Source: Anaerotignum propionicum DSM 1682
Lineage (GTDB): Bacteria > Bacillota > Clostridia > Lachnospirales > Anaerotignaceae
NCBI RefSeq assembly: GCF_001561955.1
Contig: NZ_CP014223.1
Span: 1,798,001 to 1,862,000 of the forward strand
DNA: 64,000 nucleotides
Direction of reading: 5' to 3'
Of this stretch, positions 1 through 8,161 are shown piece after piece. Made by a program: the position numbers and the translations under genes. How positions within the stretch are numbered: the stretch's first letter is position 1; every line of letters starts with the position of its first letter. The notes under the pieces were generated by a model. The model did not search any database. It worked only from the letters and a program-made list of their open reading frames with translations, and was not told the DNA's origin.

Positions 1-339
1 CTCATCCGCAATATCATTATATTCTACTGTCCCATTTGTCCTTTGTAGCAGTTCCTTTTGTAGGCTTTCCAGCTTAGCATGATATTTTCCGCTGATGTTG
101 CATCTTCCTGTTGTAAAACACATTCAATGTTCCCCTGCAACATTCTGAAATCATTCTTCATAGTGATCTAGGATACCAATTTACCTCTTGGGCTTTTGTA
201 TTTTTACTATAAATCACATCATGTGGTTCAAAATATGAGCAAAGCCGAATGTCTCTATGAAACGAATAGGCTACAATAAACTGGGCAGTTATTTTAAGGA
301 AATGTAATATTATCTTATTAAACCAAAGGGGCACTAATC

Positions 340-488
340 ATGACCGAATCAAGGAGACCACGTCGAACTTATACCCCTGAGTTTAAAAGCCAACGTTGCT
401 CTCTATTAAAATAGTAAAAGGAAATGCGACATAACTAAGAATATGATATTTCCGCTTCTCTGTTGGATAAATGGATAGTCCAATCTAG
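340..488 (+). pseudogene. Relic of IS3-family transposase OrfA (N-terminal end)
   Basis: The reading from the ATG at 340 begins MTESRRPRRTYTPEFK, the typical start of the small helix-turn-helix subunit (OrfA) of IS3-family transposases. After about 20 residues the frame breaks; the expected continuation (KRKC, then EYDISASLLDKWIVQS) is still readable in shifted frames up to about 488. There is no OrfB and no terminal repeat that I can see, so this is a decayed insertion sequence end. The rest of 1-821 contains no gene that I recognise. Confidence 0.65.
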
Positions 489-821
489 CTGTGCGATTAC
501 GTGAATTGGTTTAGCAATCATAGAATTCATTCTTCTTTGTGATATTTGGCACCGTATGTATACAAGCAAATTTCCAACATGGTTAACATAAATACTAGCT
601 ATATTAATACTTATTTATTTTTAAATATTCTACATCGCTCACCTAGTTTACTTTCAAACTCATCACTTCTATACATAGAGAATCAGTAACTTTATCTACT
701 AATCATAACATAAAGCCGTCATTTCTGGACATATTTACACTATAGAATAATTTTTTTCAACCACATTAGATATTGTAGTTTCAAGAATACTAAATTACAT
801 TGCGATAAATGAGGTAAAACC

Positions 822-2069
822 ATGACATTTGAAGACCTATATAATAGACTTTTGAAGGCTGCTGTTAATAGTAAAATGCCTGAAGAATTAAACTTAATAG
901 AGAATGAGGGCTATGATCCTCATCATTTAGACTGCCTTATAAATCCATACAAGCATGAGGTGGTTCTTCGTACAGGTCAATGCAATTGTACCCCAGAGGA
1001 GAAAGATGAATGTAAGGGAAAATGTTTGTTTGATGCACTGTTTATAAATCCTGATGGAAATATCGATATTAACGGCGAGAATTGCGTTGGTTGCGGGGAT
1101 TGCGTTAAAAATTGTAAAAAAGCAAACATGATTGAGAGCAAGGATTCCTTGGCAATGTTAGAAGCACTTTATAATGCCAATAGGCCCGTATATGCAATGA
1201 TTGCACCTGCATTTGTAAACCAGTACTCAGATGAGATCACTCCAGGCAAATTGCGTGCTGCATTTAAAAGAATCGGCTTTACTGGAATGGTAGAAGTTGC
1301 TCTGTTTGCTGATATCTTGACCCTGAAGGAAGCGTTAGAGTTTGATAGAAATATTAAGACGGAAGAGGATTTTCAGTTAACGAGTTGCTGCTGCCCTATG
1401 TGGATTGCTATGATCAGAAAGGTATATTCTCAGCTGGTTTCTCATGTCCCTGCGGCTGTTTCACCCATGGTAGCTTGTGGACGTTCCATAAAGGAACTTT
1501 ATCCCGGAGCAATAACGGTTTTTATCGGCCCATGTATGGCAAAAAAGGCAGAAGCAAAGGAAAAGGATGTTAGAGATTCTACGGATTTTGTCTTAACATT
1601 TAAAGAGATTCAAGATATCTTTGACTTTGCAGGACTTAATCTAAAAGAAATGAAAGAAGATGAACGGGACCATTCTTCTAAGGCAGGCAGAATTTATGCG
1701 GGAACAGGCGGTGTCAGTGAAGCGGTGCGTGAAGCCGTAGAGCGCATTAATCCAACCAGAGAGATTACTGTAAAAACACGACATGCAGATGGAGTTGCGG
1801 GATGCAAGAAGATGCTCAATGATATTCTCGCAGGAGCAGGCAATGCCAACTTCTATGAAGGAATGGGCTGTGTTGGTGGTTGCGTAGGGGGCCCAAAAGC
1901 GTTAATTCCGAAAGAAGAAGGGAAGGAAAGTGTTCGTCGATATGGAGAAGAAGCAATTTACAAAACTCCATTTGATAGTCCTTACGTAGTTAAAATGTTG
2001 CATGAACTAGGGTTAGAAACCGTGGATAGTTTGCTTGAGGAAAGAGATATTTTTATAAGGAAATGGTAA
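822..2069 (+). CDS. Iron-only hydrogenase-like Fe-S protein
   Basis: A 415-residue protein with a ferredoxin-type 4Fe-4S motif (CVGCGDCVKNCKK, about residues 88-100) followed by a domain related to the large-subunit C-terminal domain of [FeFe] hydrogenases. The three H-cluster-type cysteine motifs are recognisable but altered: TSCCCPMW instead of TSCCPxW, GPCMAKKAE close to the usual PCxxKKxE, and GCVGGCVGGP near the C-terminus instead of CPGGCxxGGG. An additional cysteine cluster (CNCTPEEKDECKGKC) precedes the ferredoxin motif. Start: the ATG at 822 follows GAGG at a normal distance. It is probably a sensory or divergent hydrogenase homologue; whether it makes hydrogen cannot be told. It stands alone on the plus strand and converges with the RiPP operon. 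Confidence 0.8.
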   Translation: MTFEDLYNRLLKAAVNSKMPEELNLIENEGYDPHHLDCLINPYKHEVVLRTGQCNCTPEEKDECKGKCLFDALFINPDGNIDINGENCVGCGDCVKNCKKANMIESKDSLAMLEALYNANRPVYAMIAPAFVNQYSDEITPGKLRAAFKRIGFTGMVEVALFADILTLKEALEFDRNIKTEEDFQLTSCCCPMWIAMIRKVYSQLVSHVPAAVSPMVACGRSIKELYPGAITVFIGPCMAKKAEAKEKDVRDSTDFVLTFKEIQDIFDFAGLNLKEMKEDERDHSSKAGRIYAGTGGVSEAVREAVERINPTREITVKTRHADGVAGCKKMLNDILAGAGNANFYEGMGCVGGCVGGPKALIPKEEGKESVRRYGEEAIYKTPFDSPYVVKMLHELGLETVDSLLEERDIFIRKW

Positions 2070-2106
2070 AGAAATATGCAGTGAAAAAATCACTGCGTAT
2101 TTCTTT
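2068..2106 (+). terminator. Terminator after the hydrogenase-like gene
   Basis: A 17-nt inverted repeat (2068-2084 with 2090-2106; AAAGAAATATGCAGTGA pairing with TCACTGCGTATTTCTTT, one wobble pair) with a 5-nt loop starts at the stop codon of the preceding gene. The trailing U tract is short. Confidence 0.6.
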
Positions 2107-2145
2107 AGCTACTTTTAAATAGATGTCTGATTAATAATGGGATTC

Positions 2146-4233
2146 TTATTTGGAGTCGCTTAACTTTGTAAGCGTCAAAATATTGAACCCATCTTGATAT
2201 TCATATTCGACAGTATCCATGGACTTTTTCACCATAAAAATGCCCAGACCACCAATATTCCGCTCCTCGGCAGAAAGGCTGGTATTCGGATCGGGCTTCT
2301 CAGTGGGGTCATAGGGGCTGCCGTTATCGGCAAAACGCAGGGTAATGCAACCATCCTTTGCAGTTACGCCCACAGTGGCATCGTCGGCACCTGAGTACCG
2401 AGCAATGTTGGAGAATATCTCATCCACTGCGATGTTCATTTGAACAATCACCTTCAAGGGAATGCCTGCTTTCTCCAACTCCTGTTCCACAAAGGCAGTG
2501 ACCTGTTCAATAGACTCAAGGGTGGGAGTCAGCTTCAGCTTTTTCATGGCCGGACCGTTTTGGGGCATCAACTCCAGACCCAGCATGGTAATGTCGTCAA
2601 ACTGGGGTGCCTCCCCTACAAAAGTGTCGATTTCCTCTTTCATGCGGCACAGCAGAGTTTCGCAACCCGTATCCTTGTTGCGGTTTAATGCATCCAACAT
2701 TCTATTGGTACCGTATAGTTCATTATAGGCGTTGGTTGCCTCAGCCACGCCGTCTGTGTAGAGAAACATCCTGTCCCCGGGTTCCATTTGAATCTCATAT
2801 TCCTTATAGCGGGTGCCTTCCATTCCTGCCAACACAAAACCGTGCTTGTCCTTAATGAGTGCATAGTCTCCGCCTGCACGTTTGAGTACAGGATATTCGT
2901 GACCAGCATTGGCGCAGGTCAATCTACCGGTGGAAATTTCCAAAATGCCTAACCAAACCGTAACGAACATCTCTGCCTCGTTGTTCATGCAGAGCTGATT
3001 ATTGACTTTCTCCAGCACGGCTTTGGGCGAGAGACCCGTCTGTGCTACGTTTTTCAGGAGTGTCTTGGCAATCACCATAAACAGAGCCGCTGGCACTCCC
3101 TTGCCGGACACGTCAGCCATCACCATGGCAAGCCTATCGTCATCCACAAGGAAGAAATCATAGAAGTCACCCCCCACCTCCTTGGCAGGCGTCATAGTGG
3201 CATAGATATCTAACTCCGTTCGATCGGGAAATGCCGGGAAGATACAAGGCAGCATACTGGCCTGTATGTGCTTGGCCACGTCCAGCTCTGCCCCGATACG
3301 TTCCTTTTCGGCAGTAACTGCGGTGAGGTTCTCAATATAGCCGTTTATGTCACATTCCATCTGCTTGATGGCACCACAAAGGCTTTCCACCTCGTCTCCT
3401 GTATGAATATTAAGTTGTTCAATGGAGGACTGCCCCTTCCCATCGCATTCCTTATCGGAAACGTAGGAAGCCGCCGCGCTTGCCAAACGGTTAACAGGAC
3501 ATACCAGCGCACGGTTAACCACCCAGATGAAAAGTAGGATTAAAGCCAAGGTCGCGACCAATAAAATGAGGCAAAGCCGAATCAGATAGTCGTATCGGTC
3601 ACGCATCACACGATTCATGGAAATATCTACAAAGACATGGGCAACAACTTGTCCATCCTGATTCAGAACGGCGGCACCTGCCGAGCAGAGCCAGCCAAAT
3701 TTTTCTGTGTTGCTAATATATGAAGGGAAACCATCTTCCGGATGGGACATCACCTCATAATTCTCAGGAAAGATGCTTTCCCATGTTCCGGTGGGACAGG
3801 CTTTTTCTGATGTATCCGCATCCAATATATAAATCCCTGTCATCGTTTTGGGATCCATATAGGAGATATAAAGGGAAAGGACGTCGTTGGACTCTTTCAC
3901 CTTCTCCATTGTTTTGAAAAGCTGCCAATAACCTTCATCCTTGATCCCGTCATACTGTGCCAAATATTCCTGTTTCCCTTGGGTATCAGAAAACTCGGGG
4001 GATGGATGTTGGGAATAGATGTCCATGACTGCCTTGGTGTAGGTCTCCACCTTTCCGGAATCAACCACTCTTGCGGCAGTTTTCGCAACATTCATGGACA
4101 GCGTCTGATAATGGGTATCCATCGTAACCGAGTAGACGTGGTAGCTGACTAAAACCGCCGTTACCGTCAGAACAAAGGCCAAAATCAGTGTGGCGCAGAC
4201 GGCCTTTTGCCCCAGGGATAGTTTCAGTTTCAT
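2146..4233 (-). CDS. Membrane SpoIIE-type PP2C phosphatase with C-terminal RsbW-like ATPase domain
   Basis: A 695-residue sensor protein. A transmembrane helix at about 10-32, an extracytoplasmic sensor region to about 210, a second helix at about 215-240 and a HAMP-like linker lead into a SpoIIE PP2C phosphatase domain (about 330-550). The metal-binding aspartates are visible in GGDFYDF, MADVSGKGVPAAL, YTDGVAEA and DDITML. The C-terminal 120 residues form a GHKL ATPase of the anti-sigma-factor kinase type with intact N, G1 and G2 boxes (DEIFSNI, DNGSPYDP, GGLGIFM). Such proteins adjust the phosphorylation of STAS antagonists, and a STAS gene lies in the same operon. RBS AAAGGAGGG precedes the ATG. 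It is the last gene of the RiPP operon. The target sigma factor is not identified here. Confidence 0.85.
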   Translation of the reverse strand: MKLKLSLGQKAVCATLILAFVLTVTAVLVSYHVYSVTMDTHYQTLSMNVAKTAARVVDSGKVETYTKAVMDIYSQHPSPEFSDTQGKQEYLAQYDGIKDEGYWQLFKTMEKVKESNDVLSLYISYMDPKTMTGIYILDADTSEKACPTGTWESIFPENYEVMSHPEDGFPSYISNTEKFGWLCSAGAAVLNQDGQVVAHVFVDISMNRVMRDRYDYLIRLCLILLVATLALILLFIWVVNRALVCPVNRLASAAASYVSDKECDGKGQSSIEQLNIHTGDEVESLCGAIKQMECDINGYIENLTAVTAEKERIGAELDVAKHIQASMLPCIFPAFPDRTELDIYATMTPAKEVGGDFYDFFLVDDDRLAMVMADVSGKGVPAALFMVIAKTLLKNVAQTGLSPKAVLEKVNNQLCMNNEAEMFVTVWLGILEISTGRLTCANAGHEYPVLKRAGGDYALIKDKHGFVLAGMEGTRYKEYEIQMEPGDRMFLYTDGVAEATNAYNELYGTNRMLDALNRNKDTGCETLLCRMKEEIDTFVGEAPQFDDITMLGLELMPQNGPAMKKLKLTPTLESIEQVTAFVEQELEKAGIPLKVIVQMNIAVDEIFSNIARYSGADDATVGVTAKDGCITLRFADNGSPYDPTEKPDPNTSLSAEERNIGGLGIFMVKKSMDTVEYEYQDGFNILTLTKLSDSK

Positions 4234-4245
4234 CTCGACCCTCCT

Positions 4246-5985
4246 TTATATTTTGACAACCAGAGTGTTAAATCCCTGATATCGCCGATAAAAAAACTCC
4301 TTTGCCTTTTCCCGAACTACCAGTACACCCATGGCATCCATATCATAATTGTCACCATCATTCACTTTCTCCGTCTGCAGGGAGAAAGGATTAAAGGATA
4401 CGGCGTTATCCCTGAGATGCAACGCAAACATACCGTCCTCCTGGGCAACCACTGTAAGCTGGATATAGCCGTTGGCGTTGTCAAAAGCTTTCGTCTTAAT
4501 GGCCGTGCAAAGTTCCTCCACCGCCATAGTCACAAAATATCTCTGTTTCACATTTGCATCCCAGCGCTCACAGAACCTGTTTAGCTCTTCAATCAAGGGC
4601 GCAAGTTCCTCTTTCTTGCTTTGGATTGTTCTCGTGCATATCCGTGTGGCGTCGAAACCCATCTGTGCTTTTCTTCGTAATTTGTGCCATAGGAGAAAAA
4701 TAAACAACGACAGACATTCCGTCACAGGAAATAGCCACCAAAAGGCGGAAATCCCCATTACCGACATCAGCAGTGTAACAGGAATCAATACAACTCCGCC
4801 ACGCAAAGTGGCTAGTATCAAGGAATTTTTTTCCTCGCCACAAGCTTGATAATAACCTTCCAGCAGAATGCTCACTCCGGCAAAGCCTGTGCTCAGACAA
4901 AAGATCCGTAGAGCATAGACACCCATATCCATGGTGGCTGAATCCGTCAGGCCAAACAAGTGACAGACCATATGGGGAAATAACACGACCAACAGCATCG
5001 CCGTCGAACCCACCGCCGTTCCCCAGCAGAGCCCTAGTTTCAGCGTCCGCCTCTTCCCTGTGTCGTTATGCTCTCCGCAGAATGTACTTACTAAGGGCTG
5101 TGAGGCTTTTGCTGTTCCATCATAAAGGTAAAGAATAAGGAAGGAGGCATTCTGCACCATATCAAAAACTGCAACACCCAAATCTCCGGAAAGGCGAAGC
5201 AATACATTGTTCGAAATTAAAAGAAACAGCATAGAGAACAAATATTGTACCGAGGAGGAAAATCCTATCCGTAAGCAGGCGAATGTTCCTTTGAAATCTG
5301 GTCGAAACGGAAAAATTTGAAGAGCACCTGATCTGCATCCAAGACCCGGCAGGTAGAGGTAGATAGAAATAATCTGACCGCAGACAGTTGCCCATGCCGC
5401 ACCTGCTGCCCCAAAGTCCATTATTAGCACGAACACTATGTTGAGGGCAATATCACTGAGATTTCCCACCGTAAAGCCGAAGCTTGCCAACCGTTGATTG
5501 TCGTCATTGCGTAAATAATAATTAGAAATATAGCTGATAAAAAAAATTGGCATTCCCAATAGAATAATTTGTACATAAGTATGGCTGACAGCATACAGAG
5601 CTCCGTCCGCCGCCGTTGTCCCCAGCACAGCCAGCAACTGGGTCAAAAACAAAATTCCTATCGCTGACAACAGCATGCTGATGCATATAGCCACTCCAAG
5701 CAGTCCTTGAAACCCCCTTACCCCTTCCTCCTTTTTGCCATTTGCCAACAGTGTGGAAAAGCGGATAGAACCTCCGATTCCAAAACCATGCATCAACACA
5801 TTAATCACCATAAAAACCGGCAGTGCCAGACTGATTGCTGCAAGACCGGTCACACCCATGCGCTGGCCCACCACAATGGCATCTGCCATGTCCCCCACCG
5901 CCAAACCAACGGCGGAGATAAGAGCGGGGGCAAACTGTCTACGAAACATTTTACTTGTGAAATAATCCCTCACTTCATGTTTCAT
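4246..5985 (-). CDS. MATE-family transporter fused to a degenerate RsbW-like ATPase domain
   Basis: Residues 1 to about 440 look like a 12-helix MATE exporter (polysaccharide/drug flippase superfamily). The last 130 residues form a GHKL-type domain like that of anti-sigma kinases (VEELCTAI, LRDNAVSFNPF, MGVLVVRE). The N-box asparagine expected after EEL is not obvious (CTAI where the phosphatase next door has FSNI), so ATP binding or kinase activity may be reduced. Typical MATE proteins are about 450 residues, so the extra domain accounts for the length of 579. The gene starts 2 nt after the stop of the DUF2156 gene and ends 12 nt before the phosphatase gene, so translation is probably coupled. 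Inferred role: export or lipid/peptide flipping tied to the phosphatase-STAS pathway. Confidence 0.8.
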   Translation of the reverse strand: MKHEVRDYFTSKMFRRQFAPALISAVGLAVGDMADAIVVGQRMGVTGLAAISLALPVFMVINVLMHGFGIGGSIRFSTLLANGKKEEGVRGFQGLLGVAICISMLLSAIGILFLTQLLAVLGTTAADGALYAVSHTYVQIILLGMPIFFISYISNYYLRNDDNQRLASFGFTVGNLSDIALNIVFVLIMDFGAAGAAWATVCGQIISIYLYLPGLGCRSGALQIFPFRPDFKGTFACLRIGFSSSVQYLFSMLFLLISNNVLLRLSGDLGVAVFDMVQNASFLILYLYDGTAKASQPLVSTFCGEHNDTGKRRTLKLGLCWGTAVGSTAMLLVVLFPHMVCHLFGLTDSATMDMGVYALRIFCLSTGFAGVSILLEGYYQACGEEKNSLILATLRGGVVLIPVTLLMSVMGISAFWWLFPVTECLSLFIFLLWHKLRRKAQMGFDATRICTRTIQSKKEELAPLIEELNRFCERWDANVKQRYFVTMAVEELCTAIKTKAFDNANGYIQLTVVAQEDGMFALHLRDNAVSFNPFSLQTEKVNDGDNYDMDAMGVLVVREKAKEFFYRRYQGFNTLVVKI

Positions 5986-5987
5986 CC

Positions 5988-6854
5988 TTATTTTGCCCTC
6001 CCCTCATACTGTTTTATCTGTCCATCAGGGCGCATTAAGCGCTTCATATTCCGTAGACCCTCAATGCCCAAGTCCTCCTCTGCATTGATTTGTGTGTATG
6101 CATCGGACAAGGAGCAGGCAAGTGCATGCCGGGTATAAACAGACAGGCCAGACAGACGGCTTTTTTCCTTGGAAAGACTAAAATCAAAAGAACTAGGGGA
6201 AAGAGGATAACCCGCAACTATGGCGTAGGGTTCCCCATCCACAGAAGCTACAACACCTTGCACATCAAGGGCGTCCCACTCCAAAAGAAGACGTTCCGAT
6301 GCGGCCATATCCTCCAGCCCCTCGGGTCCGTCCGTTTGCCGATGCCACGCACGGCTGATGATTAGGGCATCACTAATGTTTTTTGAGCAAAGAGGCTCCC
6401 AGCTCACCCTATGTAATTTTTCCACACGTCGGATATCCTTCCTTAGTCCAGAAAAACGGCTTCCATACAGTGATACTTGCTCTGCTCTGTGGTATAGGTA
6501 CTCATGGTCGGATTCTTTTTCTGTAATTTGAAAACGACCAGGAAATTCCCTCTCTAAAAAAGCTGTATCCTCCTCCCGCAAATAGCATAGGCGTAAGTCT
6601 TTTTCCAACAGCAATTCTTCCACCCCTCGGCGAACCAAATGATCCTCCCCGCAAGGGAAAAACCATGCGTTCTCACCTCGCCAGCGGCATCTCACCGCAA
6701 ACATACCATCCTCAAGATGGATGCTCAATCCCATACCCTCCTGCCAGATATAGAGGGTGGCAAAGGCATGGGAAGCCGCTGTATGATGGCATTTCATGCG
6801 AATCCCATCCACAGAGGCTTTCATTTTCAATGTAATCTGTTGTGTATCCATCAT
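5988..6854 (-). CDS. DUF2156 / LPG-synthase C-terminal-like acyltransferase
   Basis: A 288-residue protein matching the GNAT-fold domain found at the C-terminus of lysyl-phosphatidylglycerol synthases (MprF) and in stand-alone DUF2156 proteins. Characteristic pieces are RFSGLRKDIRRVEKL, AWHRQTDG, FDFSLSK and the C-terminal INAEEDLGIEGLRNMKR (two tandem GNAT-like halves). These domains transfer an aminoacyl or similar group from a charged tRNA or CoA. There is no membrane flippase part in this protein, but a MATE transporter is encoded immediately downstream. The start codon overlaps the stop of the formyltransferase gene (TAATG). In this RiPP context it could modify a lipid or the peptide product; substrate unknown. 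Confidence 0.7.
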   Translation of the reverse strand: MMDTQQITLKMKASVDGIRMKCHHTAASHAFATLYIWQEGMGLSIHLEDGMFAVRCRWRGENAWFFPCGEDHLVRRGVEELLLEKDLRLCYLREEDTAFLEREFPGRFQITEKESDHEYLYHRAEQVSLYGSRFSGLRKDIRRVEKLHRVSWEPLCSKNISDALIISRAWHRQTDGPEGLEDMAASERLLLEWDALDVQGVVASVDGEPYAIVAGYPLSPSSFDFSLSKEKSRLSGLSVYTRHALACSLSDAYTQINAEEDLGIEGLRNMKRLMRPDGQIKQYEGRAK

Positions 6855-7636
6855 TATAATTCCTTTACTTGTTCTGCCTCAATAAAGCCACCTTGCACCG
6901 GGAAACGATGATCCCTTGTGTTTTCATCTGTCTGAAGCACACCACCTACTAAACCATACTGCTTATCCTGTATTTGATAGATGCACTCATAGCCATAAAA
7001 GGCACGCAGTATGAGGTCGGCTTCCACCGTAGACATATGCTCAGTAATGGGATAGTCACTCTCCATGGGACAAGACCAATACTCACCCTTACCTTGGGGA
7101 ACTGCCTGCCCCCAAAGCAGGTCAAACTCCGTTACCAGACGTTTCATCATGTCGGGTAACAGTGCCAGTTGTTTTGCAGTCAGTGTTCGCAGATTTTCCT
7201 TTGGTGCCACGGGCACTCTTTCTTGCAATAAAATGTCTCCCTCATCAAATTCCTTTGTTATTTTATGTACAGTCACACCGCTTTCTGTAAGACCCCGTAG
7301 GATAGTCGCCGGCATAGGCCACGCGCCGCGACCTATGGGCAGCAAGGAATGGTGGATATTCACCATAGGCAAGGAGTCGTCCACAGGGATACGGTGATAA
7401 TATCCGCCACAGACCACGACATCACAGCCATTTTTTTTAAGACGGACTATGTCCTCCCTTTTGATTTTCCCTACAGTAAGAGGAATTTTATGCTCTCTTG
7501 CGAAAGCACACACCTGCAAATTAAATTCTGTCTCATTATCGGTTTCGCAGGTAAACACTTCCATGATCTCACAGTTCCCAGCCAGCGAGAGTAGTGCGGG
7601 ATAGAGCATGTCAATACCTATATAGGCTATTTTCAT
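6854..7636 (-). CDS. Formyltransferase-family enzyme (N10-formyl-THF type)
   Basis: A 260-residue protein with the formyltransferase fold of methionyl-tRNA formyltransferase, GART and sugar formyltransferases. Seen directly: an N-terminal Rossmann start (KIAYIGIDML), the catalytic segment VNIHHSLLPIGRGAWP (Asn-His pair plus SLLPxxRG), and VTVHKITKEFDEGDILLQ carrying the conserved His and Asp. It is shorter than Fmt (about 310 residues) and lacks the full tRNA-binding C-terminal domain. Its position between the STAS gene and the DUF2156 gene of a RiPP operon suggests formylation of a peptide or a small precursor rather than of initiator tRNA. It begins 6 nt after the STAS stop codon with a weak RBS, consistent with translational coupling. 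Confidence 0.75.
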   Translation of the reverse strand: MKIAYIGIDMLYPALLSLAGNCEIMEVFTCETDNETEFNLQVCAFAREHKIPLTVGKIKREDIVRLKKNGCDVVVCGGYYHRIPVDDSLPMVNIHHSLLPIGRGAWPMPATILRGLTESGVTVHKITKEFDEGDILLQERVPVAPKENLRTLTAKQLALLPDMMKRLVTEFDLLWGQAVPQGKGEYWSCPMESDYPITEHMSTVEADLILRAFYGYECIYQIQDKQYGLVGGVLQTDENTRDHRFPVQGGFIEAEQVKEL

Positions 7637-7642
7637 GGTTGC

Positions 7643-7939
7643 CTATTCAATCGTAAGGATGTCCGTAAACCCTGTTACTTCGAACACCTCAAGAATGATT
7701 TCGTTAACATGGCGAATCACCATTTTACCTTGCTTGTTCATCACCTTCTGGGCGGAGAGGAGCACCCGTAAACCGGCGGAAGATATGTACTCTAACTCTG
7801 AAAAATCCATAATGAGGGAATCCACATTGTCCAATGAAGTCTTTAGCTCAGCCTCCAGATGGGGTGCTGTGGTGGTATCCAGACGACCGACCAGTGTCAC
7901 AGTCAGCTCGGTTGCATTTAAAGCCTTGTCAATAGTCAT
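7643..7939 (-). CDS. STAS-domain anti-sigma-factor antagonist
   Basis: A 98-residue single STAS domain: VTLVGRLDTTTAPHLE, then LIMDFSELEYISSAGLRVLL containing the phosphorylatable serine in the D-x-S-x-x-G-L-R context. The ATG at 7939 is chosen because GGAGG lies 7-8 nt upstream. The same frame stays open to 8092 and could add 51 residues that have no STAS similarity and no RBS. Expected role: unphosphorylated STAS protein binds an anti-sigma kinase; the operon's SpoIIE phosphatase and its RsbW-like domain are plausible partners. The neighbouring radical SAM gene lies upstream and the formyltransferase downstream. Confidence 0.85.
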   Translation of the reverse strand: MTIDKALNATELTVTLVGRLDTTTAPHLEAELKTSLDNVDSLIMDFSELEYISSAGLRVLLSAQKVMNKQGKMVIRHVNEIILEVFEVTGFTDILTIE

Positions 7940-8133
7940 TTTCTTTTCCTCCAAATTTAATTTATTCAAACAGTCATTTTTCCCTTGCCAATGGAATGCT
8001 CTCCGAAAAGTTTGCATGATATCTCTATGCCATCCTGTATGTCCATCCGTATCCATTAGTTTTAAGGCATCTTCAAAAAATAGCGCCTCCATAATGAATC
8101 CTTGATTTGGGGTATTTGTCCTTCATTGTTTAT

Positions 8134-8154
8134 AGGTGGGTTATTCCCCCACCT
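8134..8154 (-). terminator. Hairpin between radical SAM and STAS genes (attenuator candidate)
   Basis: AGGTGGG (8134-8140) pairs with CCCACCT (8148-8154) around a 7-nt loop in the 70-nt gap after the radical SAM gene. No U tract follows on the minus strand, so it is more likely a partial terminator or RNA-processing/stability hairpin than a full stop. Confidence 0.35.
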
Positions 8155-8161
8155 TTTCTCT

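Noticed and set aside
7940-8092. 51-residue N-terminal extension of the STAS protein
   Set aside because: No RBS before its ATG, whereas GGAGG fits the start at 7939; the extension lacks similarity.
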